Source of the DNA: Ignavibacteriaceae bacterium
GTDB lineage: Bacteria; Bacteroidota; Ignavibacteria; Ignavibacteriales; Ignavibacteriaceae
Assembly (NCBI GenBank): GCA_022865965.1
Contig: JALHTS010000146.1
Location: 1-5,612 of the forward strand
Direction: 5' to 3'
DNA: 5,612 nucleotides
In this document: positions 1 through 5,612 of the stretch, one piece after another
How positions within the stretch are numbered: position 1 is the stretch's first letter
Layout: each line of letters begins with the position of its first letter
Translations under genes and position numbers: made by a program
The notes under the pieces: model-generated
Seen by the model: only the letters and a program-made list of their open reading frames with translations
What the model was told of the DNA's origin: nothing
Databases searched by the model: none

Positions 1-1188
1 TTAACAACATTCAACTTTGCTCAGAATGTTGCGATTAAAAGTTTGAAGACTTATACAAGCGATAACAATCTTTCATTCCCGGTTTTGGCAGGCAGCTCTA
101 AAATAATAATTGAATTTGATGTCGATGCCGATTATCCTCCAAATCTAAATGTCGTATTTAAATTTTGTGATAAAGACTGGAGCCCAACCGATAATATTTT
201 TCTTCTCAACAAGGGACAAGATGTTGCTTATTTATTAGATTATAAAAATCTTCCCAATACAGTTGAAGGTGCTGCATATCATTTTAGTAATGCTTTCCCG
301 GACAGAGATGGATATGTAAGCTTTCCGTTTTCCGGAAAGTGGAGATACTATATAACCGATTCTCAAGATCACTCAATTATTTTTGCGAAAGGAAAATTTA
401 TTGTTATTTCCGATGATGATGTAGAACTCGTAACTAAAATTCAGAACAAAGAAATGGACGATAAAAATTATTTTCCCATTGATTTCGGAAATGTATTTTG
501 GGTAACCACTTCATTTGTACTGCCGGATGGATTTTTTCCAAATTTTGTTGATCATGTTGAAATTATCCAAAACCATAAAATTGATTATTCTTACATTATT
601 GATCGTTCTTATGTAAATAATATGAGAATTTATAACTGGGATGCGGATAAAAAATTTTCATTCACTGCTCGTGATGTATTTCCCGGAAATGAATACCGTC
701 AGGTTGATCTGCGTAATATAAATAAATTTACTACCAATGATGTTCAGGCACAGTTTGAAGGTTTTGAAACAACAAGATATTTCAAATCAGGTTATAGAGA
801 TTTAAATGGCGGATTTAGTCTTACAGATTTTAAAGATCCTTTCTCAACTTATATGAATATAAAATTTTCAATCAAACCCGTATCAATACCGAACGGAGAT
901 GTTTATCTTATTGGTGCTTTCAATAATTGGATTGTCTCTTCTGAATATAAAATGAATGAATCATCCGGTCTTTACAGCATTACAATTCCGTTAAAGCGCG
1001 GAATTTATGATTATCAATATGTTGTTGCATCTGAATCAAACGGAAATATAATTCATTTGGACTGGCTTCAGCTTGAAGGAAATAATTGGGGCACATCAAA
1101 TGAGTTTATAGTTCTGCTATACTATAAAGATACGAACTTAGGCGGATACGACAGAATAATTGGTTATAAAAGATTTTCAAAAAGATAA
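1..1188 (+). CDS. Type IX secretion system plug protein (DUF5103-type), 5'-truncated
   Basis: The reading frame is open from base 1 to the TAA at 1186-1188, giving 395 codons with the true start outside the window. A TTG at 43 could be read as a start, but residues before it look like the end of a signal peptide (FNFAQ, codons 5-9) followed by the first strand of the mature protein (VAIKSL), so the gene begins upstream. Family features, by codon number: an IEFD strand at 37-40, an FCDKDW motif at 55-60 matching the usual HCxxDW of plug proteins, and a GKWRYYITD strand near 113. Near codons 296-345 is an Ig-like/CBM48-like fold, with G305-A-F-N-N-W310 and YDYQY at 336-340. In known T9SS work, plug proteins seal the periplasmic side of the SprA translocon when no substrate is engaged, so this protein is expected in the periplasm. 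It is followed after 18 nt by the oxidoreductase gene. Family assignment is from recognition of motifs and is fairly secure; the role in this organism is inferred. Confidence 0.85.
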   Translation, partial: LTTFNFAQNVAIKSLKTYTSDNNLSFPVLAGSSKIIIEFDVDADYPPNLNVVFKFCDKDWSPTDNIFLLNKGQDVAYLLDYKNLPNTVEGAAYHFSNAFPDRDGYVSFPFSGKWRYYITDSQDHSIIFAKGKFIVISDDDVELVTKIQNKEMDDKNYFPIDFGNVFWVTTSFVLPDGFFPNFVDHVEIIQNHKIDYSYIIDRSYVNNMRIYNWDADKKFSFTARDVFPGNEYRQVDLRNINKFTTNDVQAQFEGFETTRYFKSGYRDLNGGFSLTDFKDPFSTYMNIKFSIKPVSIPNGDVYLIGAFNNWIVSSEYKMNESSGLYSITIPLKRGIYDYQYVVASESNGNIIHLDWLQLEGNNWGTSNEFIVLLYYKDTNLGGYDRIIGYKRFSKR

Positions 1189-1190
1189 AT

Positions 1191-1197
1191 AAAGGAA
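1191..1197 (+). promoter_or_regulatory. Ribosome binding site of the oxidoreductase gene
   Basis: AAAGGAA lies 9-10 nt before the ATG at 1207. It is one of only two clear Shine-Dalgarno sequences in the window and supports ATG 1207 as the start. It sits entirely within the 18-nt gap after the plug gene, consistent with co-transcription of the two genes. Confidence 0.6.
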
Positions 1198-1206
1198 CTT
1201 AATTAA

Positions 1207-2199
1207 ATGAGTAAAATAAAAGTGGGTGTAATTGGAACCGGACATCTGGGCAAACTCCACACAAAAATGTTCAAGCAAATAAGTAATTGTGAATTAGTAG
1301 GAATCTATGATTCAAATCCTGATCAGGCAAAAGCCGTATCTGATGAATTAGAAGTGAAAGCATTTTCATCGTTGGATTTTCTGCTCTCGCAGGTTGAAGC
1401 TGTTTCAATTGCAGCCACAACAAGCGCACATTATGAAGTTGCTAAGAAATGTTTTGAATCAAATGTTCACGTGTTCATTGAAAAGCCGATAACTGCCACA
1501 ATTGAAGAAGGTGAAGAGCTGGTAAAAATCTCAAATGAAAAAAAACTTAATCTTCAAGTCGGACATATTGAAAGATTTAATCCTGGACTTGTTTCACTTG
1601 AAAATTATATTGATAATCCCAAATTCATTCAGTCGGACAGATTAGCTCAGTTCAATCCACGAGGAACTGACGTTGCTGTTGTTCTTGATCTTATGATCCA
1701 CGATATAGATATAATTTTAAGTCTGGTTAAAAGTGATGTTAAACAGATAGATGCAAGCGGTGTAGCCGTGGTTTCAAATCATATTGATATTGCAAATGCA
1801 AGAATTATGTTTGAAAACGGAGCGGTTGCAAATGTTACAGCAAGCAGAATATCACAGAAGAAAATGCGAAAGATGAGGATGTTCCAGAAAGACACTTACA
1901 TCGCATTGGATTTTGTAACCGGTGTTTCTGAAATATATCGCCTAATTTCGCTGGATGAAGAAACTTCAGCAAATTCAATCTCCTTTGGTGAAATAGGAGT
2001 TGGAGAAAAAAAGAAAAAATTAGTTTATGAACAACCTGAACATAAAGAATTAAATGCTTTGGAATATGAATTGGAACTTTTTGTAAATTCAGTTGCCGAA
2101 AAGAAAAGACCAGTAGTTTCCGGTGAAGATGGATTAAAAGCATTAAAAGTTGCACAAATAATCATCCAAAAAATAGAAGAATCAAAGGTGAGCTTTTGA
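1207..2199 (+). CDS. Gfo/Idh/MocA family NAD(P)-dependent oxidoreductase
   Basis: This complete 330-residue protein has the normal length for the family and is cytoplasmic, with no signal peptide. The N-terminal Rossmann domain (about 1-120) carries GTGHLG at 10-15 for dinucleotide binding, and D35 at the end of the second strand, which favours NAD over NADP. The EKP motif is at 92-94, with K93 the expected catalytic lysine. The C-terminal alpha/beta domain has D161-L-M-I-H165, matching the DxxxH pair that usually works with that lysine. The stretches GHIERFNP (119-126), AQFNPRGTD (147-155) and TASRIS (211-216) are strongly reminiscent of a conserved Bacteroidota subfamily. Family members oxidise or reduce sugar hydroxyls, often on nucleotide sugars; UDP-GlcNAc 3-dehydrogenase (GnnA, lipid A diamino-sugar synthesis) is one relative to consider. 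The substrate cannot be fixed from sequence alone. Its stop codon overlaps the next start by 4 nt, so it is probably translationally coupled to the lipoprotein gene. Confidence 0.93.
   Translation: MSKIKVGVIGTGHLGKLHTKMFKQISNCELVGIYDSNPDQAKAVSDELEVKAFSSLDFLLSQVEAVSIAATTSAHYEVAKKCFESNVHVFIEKPITATIEEGEELVKISNEKKLNLQVGHIERFNPGLVSLENYIDNPKFIQSDRLAQFNPRGTDVAVVLDLMIHDIDIILSLVKSDVKQIDASGVAVVSNHIDIANARIMFENGAVANVTASRISQKKMRKMRMFQKDTYIALDFVTGVSEIYRLISLDEETSANSISFGEIGVGEKKKKLVYEQPEHKELNALEYELELFVNSVAEKKRPVVSGEDGLKALKVAQIIIQKIEESKVSF
2186..2190 (+). promoter_or_regulatory. Ribosome binding site deciding a TTG start
   Basis: AGGTG lies inside the end of the oxidoreductase gene, 5 nt before the TTG at 2196. 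It supports TTG 2196 as a real start, because the first downstream ATG in frame (codon 45 of this protein) would remove the whole signal peptide. Confidence 0.5.
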
Positions 2200-2807
2200 A
2201 AAAGCAAATTTTAATCTCGTTGTTGGCTGTTGTTTCTTTAATTGCAATACAATGCAGTGTTTATCAAACTATTGTTCATTTATCGAGGTTGCAATTTAAA
2301 CTTGATGCAGTTAATGGATTTTCTGTAATGAATATTCCAATATCAAATAAAACATCCTTAAGTGATTTTAGTGCACTGGATATTTTAAAGATAACTACAT
2401 CTATTGCTAATGGAAAATTTCCTGTTTCTTTTGTGCTTAACGTTGATGCAAAAAATCCTAATGACGGAACCGGCGGTTACCAAAGTACAGATGCTACTTT
2501 GAAAGATCTTGACTGGACACTTGAGCTTGATGGTAAAAAAACAATTTCAGGGCGACTTAACAATCCCATTACTGTTCCGGGCACGGGAGAAATAACTGTA
2601 ATTCCACTTAGAATGGAAATTGACTTGAAAGAATTTTTTGCAGAGAAAGGTTATGAATCTCTTATAAATCTTGCTTTAAGTTTAGGCGGTGTACAAGGTA
2701 CTTCATCTAAAATTGTTTTATATGCAAGGCCAACAGTCAGCACGGTACTTGGTGATATTGCATATCCCGGCGAACTCAAGATTGTTGATACTCAATTTAC
2801 CAATTAA
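2196..2807 (+). CDS. Putative LEA14/WHy-like envelope lipoprotein
   Basis: This 203-residue protein starts at TTG, overlapping the preceding stop as TTGA. The start is supported by an AGGTG site 5 nt upstream and by a good export signal: KK at 2-3, then a hydrophobic run from about 5 to 18, ending in IAIQ-C20. C20 suggests lipidation and outer-membrane anchoring, but glutamine at -1 is unusual for a lipobox, which normally has G, A or S there. The mature part resembles LEA type 2 (LEA14/WHy) beta-sandwich proteins: a strand ending NVDAKNPND (82-90), a DWTLELDGK hairpin (106-114), and VPGTGEITVIPL (127-138) leading into an amphipathic strand. There are no membrane segments beyond the signal and no catalytic motif. 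Proteins of this kind recur as conserved uncharacterised lipoproteins in Bacteroidota. The gene sits between two metabolic enzymes and upstream of lptD, so a structural or assembly role in the envelope is possible but unproven. The next gene starts 17 nt after the stop. Confidence 0.8.
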   Translation: MKKQILISLLAVVSLIAIQCSVYQTIVHLSRLQFKLDAVNGFSVMNIPISNKTSLSDFSALDILKITTSIANGKFPVSFVLNVDAKNPNDGTGGYQSTDATLKDLDWTLELDGKKTISGRLNNPITVPGTGEITVIPLRMEIDLKEFFAEKGYESLINLALSLGGVQGTSSKIVLYARPTVSTVLGDIAYPGELKIVDTQFTN

Positions 2808-2824
2808 AATTTCTCGGATTTTAT

Positions 2825-3787
2825 ATGACAAAACAAATTAAAGCCGCTATTGGTGTTGACTTAGGCGGGACAAATATTAAAATAGGTATAGTTTCGTCGA
2901 ACGGAAAAATACTGAAAAAGACTTCTATTAAAACAGAAGCACACCAGGGTCATGAAAAAGTTATAGAAAATATTAAATCCGGCATTAAAGAAATTCTTAA
3001 AAGCAACAAACAAAAAATTAAAGGAATTGGAATTGGCTGTCCCGGCGTTATAAATGTTAAAAAAGGAACTGTTGAAGATCCCCCCAATATTCCCGGCTGG
3101 AAAAAAGTAAAACTTGGTTCTATCATCCAGAAAGAATTTAAAATAGATGTATGCGTTGAAAATGATGCTAATGCGGCAGCAATTGGTGAAATGATTTTTG
3201 GTGCAGGGAAAAAATATTCTTCTTTTATTATGGTTACACTTGGTACCGGTGTTGGCGGCGGAATTGTGTTCAACAAAAAAATATTCAGAGGTGAATTTGG
3301 AGCAGCAGGAGAAATAGGACACATTTCCATTGATGGCAACGGTGCTAAATGTAACTGCGGTTCTTACGGATGTATTGAAGCTTATATTGGAAATCAATAT
3401 TTAAAAGATCGTGTAAGAATTGAGTTGGCAGATCAACCGGATTCTAAAATATGGGAATTGATTGATAATGATCTTGTTAATGTATCTCCGAGAATAATTC
3501 AAAATGCTGCGGAGCAAGGTGATAAGTATGCGAAATCCATAATTCATAATATGGGTGTCCAACTCGGAACGGCATTTGCATCATTAAGTAATGTTTTGGA
3601 TATCAGTACTTTTATTATTGGCGGTGGAGTTGCGGGATTCGGTAAACCATTATTTGAAACAATTTGTAAAACAGCAACAGCCAGAGTTTTAACTCCGTTA
3701 AGCCCAAGAGTTAAAGTGATTCCGGCAAAACTTAAGAATGACGCCGGTATTAAAGGTGCATCAGCATTGGTTTTTTATAGTATGTAA
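2825..3787 (+). CDS. ROK family sugar kinase, probable glucokinase
   Basis: This complete 320-residue cytoplasmic protein has the usual ROK length. It shows the ATP phosphate-binding DLGGTN at 12-17, a second glycine-rich loop GTGVGGG at 140-146, and the sugar-binding/catalytic ENDAN at 112-116, where D114 is the expected general base. EIGH is at 163-166, and the ROK zinc signature CxCGxxGCxE is complete (C176, C178, C183, E185), with H166 the likely fourth zinc ligand. A third glycine-rich segment, IIGGG, is at 264-268. All residues needed for activity appear intact. The expected reaction is ATP-dependent phosphorylation of glucose to glucose 6-phosphate at the entry to glycolysis, but ROK kinases also act on N-acetylglucosamine, N-acetylmannosamine, mannose or fructose, and motifs alone do not settle the substrate. 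The zinc motif and kinase motifs at the N-terminus, with no helix-turn-helix, exclude a ROK repressor. The ATG at 2825 has no clear Shine-Dalgarno sequence. It is probably in the same operon as the three genes before it. Confidence 0.93.
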   Translation: MTKQIKAAIGVDLGGTNIKIGIVSSNGKILKKTSIKTEAHQGHEKVIENIKSGIKEILKSNKQKIKGIGIGCPGVINVKKGTVEDPPNIPGWKKVKLGSIIQKEFKIDVCVENDANAAAIGEMIFGAGKKYSSFIMVTLGTGVGGGIVFNKKIFRGEFGAAGEIGHISIDGNGAKCNCGSYGCIEAYIGNQYLKDRVRIELADQPDSKIWELIDNDLVNVSPRIIQNAAEQGDKYAKSIIHNMGVQLGTAFASLSNVLDISTFIIGGGVAGFGKPLFETICKTATARVLTPLSPRVKVIPAKLKNDAGIKGASALVFYSM

Positions 3788-3796
3788 TTCTAATGT

Positions 3797-3819
3797 GAGT
3801 CCACCTTAAAGGTGAGCTC
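3797..3819 (+). repeat. Imperfect inverted repeat / stem-loop between the kinase gene and lptD
   Basis: Bases 3797-3805 (GAGTCCACC) pair with 3811-3819 (GGTGAGCTC) around the loop TTAAA. Eight of nine positions can pair, one of them a G-U wobble (3800/3816), with one C-A mismatch (3801/3815). It begins 9 nt after the kinase stop codon and ends 18 nt before the lptD ATG. The tract after it, TACTTAATTCTTTT, is T-rich but interrupted, so it could be only a weak intrinsic terminator. A genome-wide dispersed palindrome (REP-like) or an mRNA structure near the lptD start are alternatives. The pairing is seen directly; the function is not known. Confidence 0.5.
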
Positions 3820-3837
3820 TACTTAATTCTTTTATCA

Positions 3838-5612
3838 ATGAAATTAAAATTCACAATATTATTTCTTTTTCTTGGAATTCGAATTTCAGCGCAGACAATT
3901 GATACAACAATTGTTCTAACCGATTCATTAAGTCTTCTACAACCCGATACCACTTTACAAATATCATCAAAAAAATATGATGTTGACACAACAATTTTTT
4001 CCAGTGCATCCGATTCGCTTATCTTTTTAGTAAAAGATAAAAAGATGAAGCTATATGGTGATGGTCAATTAAGCTATAAGCAAACTGAGATTAAGAGCGC
4101 AAATATTATTATTGATTTTGAGAAAAATGAAATTGAAGCAACTGGTGTTCAGATAGATACGTTGCCGGGAAAACTTGCCGGAGCTCCTGTTCTTAAAGAG
4201 GGTGCTGATATTTATGAAGGTGTCAGCATGAAGTACAACTTCAAAACCGGAAGAGGTATTATATCTGCTGCGGGCACAGAACAAGACGGTCAAAAATATA
4301 CCGGCGCTAAGATAAAAAAAGTTGATACCGAAACTTATTTTATAGAGGATGGTGTTTTTACAACCTGCGATGATGAATGTCCGCATTTTTATTTTTATGC
4401 GAACAAGATGAAAGTTATTCATAAAGAACAGCTTGTAGCCGAATGGATATGGCTGCATTTTGGCGGCGTTCCTTTTCCAATTCCTATACCGTTTGGGGTT
4501 TTCCCTATTGAATCCGGGAGGAGATCCGGAATAATTGCACCTGCATTCGGTCAAAGTGGTTCGTACGGACCATATTTTTCAAGCTTCGGATATTTTTGGG
4601 CAATCAGTGATTATATGGATGTGAATGCAACAGGAGATTATTACACGCGTGGTAGCTGGGCTGCTGACACAAGATTTCGCTATGCAAAAAGGTATGAATT
4701 CACAGGTAATTTCCAGGGAAGATATGAAACTCTAAAACGCGGTGAAGCAACCGATCTGGGCTACTCTGAAAATACAAGATGGAATTTAAGATGGAGCCAT
4801 AATCAGAATTTTACTCCAACTATGCGGTTTGATGCTAATCTTGAATTCGCCTCAGGAAAAAATTTGTTGAATCAGGTAGATCTTAATCAAATTCTTACAA
4901 ATGAAATAAATTCGAGTGCTACATTAAATAAAACCTGGGAAGAATCAGGAACAAGTTTAACACTTTCATACAGCCGGCGCCAAACTTTTGAAAAAAACGA
5001 TATATATGAAGTTTTACCAAGCTTATCCTTTTCTAAATCACAATTTTATCCGTTTAAAAGCAAGAGTGTTGGTGGTGATGAAGATTGGTATGATTTGCTT
5101 GGATTTAGTTATAATGGTCAGTTTCAAAATAGACGCGTAAAACAAAGCGGTGATTTAAAAGTAAGAGGCGGAATTCAGCATAACATTTCTGCGGGAGCTT
5201 CACCGAAAATTGGTTACTTCAGTATTTCACCTGGTATTAGTTATCAGGAAAAATGGTATAACAAGAGAGTTGAAAAATTTTCTGTTGAAAGTTCAACCGA
5301 AACGGATTCAATTATTACAAATGACAAGCATGAAATTAATTTTGTCAGAACATTTAATGCAAGAGTATCTGCATCAACAAAATTTTATGGAATGTTTCAA
5401 CCAAATGCACTTGGTATTGCAGCAATCAGACATACTGTTAATCCATCCATTTCTTATAACTTCACACCGGATTTTTCAAAACCGTTTTGGGGATATTATA
5501 ATTCTTATACAAACCTGGCAGGCGAAGAAATTCTTTACAGCAAATATGAAAGAGAAATATTCGGAGGAGCTTCAAGAGGCGAACAGCAAAGCATATCTTT
5601 TTCGGTTTCCAA
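3838..5612 (+). CDS. lptD: LPS-assembly protein LptD (Bacteroidota type), 3'-truncated
   Basis: The frame is open from ATG 3838 to the right edge: 591 codons and two bases, with no stop. That ATG is the first possible start after the in-frame TGA at 3796-3798; no Shine-Dalgarno sequence precedes it. A signal peptide covers residues 1-18 (cleavage ISA-Q19). Residues about 55-165 form the OstA-like periplasmic beta-jellyroll that receives LPS from LptA (DSLIF from 59, SANIIIDFEKNEIEATG at 87-103, MKYNFKTGRG near 131). Next come TTC177DDEC181PHF, the proline-rich GVPFPIPIPFGVFP (210-223) and SGI, then the start of the outer-membrane barrel with GDYYTRGSW at 266-274 and alternating aromatic strands to the end. 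These segments match the LptD family of Bacteroidota. LptD, with the lipoprotein LptE, inserts lipopolysaccharide into the outer leaflet and is normally essential. The protein usually runs to roughly 800-950 residues in this group, so the C-terminal part of the barrel lies outside. It starts 50 nt after the kinase gene and may share its transcript. Disulfide layout differs from the E. coli protein. Confidence 0.9.
   Translation, partial: MKLKFTILFLFLGIRISAQTIDTTIVLTDSLSLLQPDTTLQISSKKYDVDTTIFSSASDSLIFLVKDKKMKLYGDGQLSYKQTEIKSANIIIDFEKNEIEATGVQIDTLPGKLAGAPVLKEGADIYEGVSMKYNFKTGRGIISAAGTEQDGQKYTGAKIKKVDTETYFIEDGVFTTCDDECPHFYFYANKMKVIHKEQLVAEWIWLHFGGVPFPIPIPFGVFPIESGRRSGIIAPAFGQSGSYGPYFSSFGYFWAISDYMDVNATGDYYTRGSWAADTRFRYAKRYEFTGNFQGRYETLKRGEATDLGYSENTRWNLRWSHNQNFTPTMRFDANLEFASGKNLLNQVDLNQILTNEINSSATLNKTWEESGTSLTLSYSRRQTFEKNDIYEVLPSLSFSKSQFYPFKSKSVGGDEDWYDLLGFSYNGQFQNRRVKQSGDLKVRGGIQHNISAGASPKIGYFSISPGISYQEKWYNKRVEKFSVESSTETDSIITNDKHEINFVRTFNARVSASTKFYGMFQPNALGIAAIRHTVNPSISYNFTPDFSKPFWGYYNSYTNLAGEEILYSKYEREIFGGASRGEQQSISFSVS

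Noticed and set aside
43..45. TTG 43 as the start of the plug protein
   Set aside because: The frame is open upstream to base 1, and the residues before it read as the end of a signal peptide plus the first mature strand, so the gene starts outside the window.
1835..2207. Minus-strand open frames of 106 and 60 codons across the oxidoreductase gene
   Set aside because: They lie opposite a well-supported conserved gene, have low-complexity translations and no recognisable motifs.
2861..3397. Minus-strand open frames of 178 and 129 codons across the kinase gene
   Set aside because: They are antisense to intact ROK motifs; the translations are rich in F, N and S or in P and I, as expected from AT-rich antisense reading.
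3809..3814. AAGGTG as a Shine-Dalgarno sequence for lptD
   Set aside because: It is 23 nt from the ATG and lies within the stem-loop, so it is too far away and probably paired.
2184..3818. Identical 11-mer AAAGGTGAGCT at 2184-2194 and 3808-3818
   Set aside because: A few 11-base matches are expected by chance in a window of this size; the first copy is the ribosome binding region within a coding sequence and the second is one arm of the stem-loop.
4069..4554. Minus-strand open frame of 161 codons
   Set aside because: It is antisense to the conserved jellyroll and proline-rich segments of LptD, which run through this stretch without a stop.

Overview
The window is AT-rich and tightly packed, with all genes on the + strand. 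It most likely comes from a Gram-negative member of the Bacteroidota/Chlorobi group. A low-GC Ignavibacteria-type bacterium is my best guess, from recognition of the protein families rather than from any search. Two envelope genes point this way: a type IX secretion plug-domain protein, a family characteristic of Bacteroidota and relatives, and an LptD of the Bacteroidota type, which shows that the cell has an outer membrane. Several start codons have weak or no Shine-Dalgarno sequence, which is also common in this phylum.

Layout: (1) 1-1188, the T9SS plug (DUF5103-type) protein, cut by the left edge just inside its signal peptide. (2) 1207-2199, a complete Gfo/Idh/MocA-family NAD(P)-dependent oxidoreductase. 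(3) 2196-2807, a small exported LEA14/WHy-like putative lipoprotein with a TTG start that overlaps the previous stop codon. (4) 2825-3787, a complete ROK-family sugar kinase, probably a glucokinase. (5) 3788-3837, a short intergenic gap holding an imperfect stem-loop. (6) 3838 to the right edge, LptD, with 591 codons present and the C-terminal part of the barrel missing.

The first four genes are separated by 18, -4 and 17 nt and probably form one transcription unit. LptD follows after 50 nt and may be read through or transcribed separately. Two genes concern outer-membrane export or assembly (T9SS plug, LptD), one encodes an envelope protein of unknown role, and two are cytoplasmic sugar-type enzymes. 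A shared theme of envelope and surface-glycan biogenesis is plausible but is inference from proximity. There are no RNA genes, mobile elements, CRISPR arrays or obvious signs of horizontal transfer. I see no convincing new system. The most useful second-look items are the atypical lipobox and TTG start of the small lipoprotein, its possible link to LptD, the stem-loop, and the unknown substrate of the oxidoreductase.
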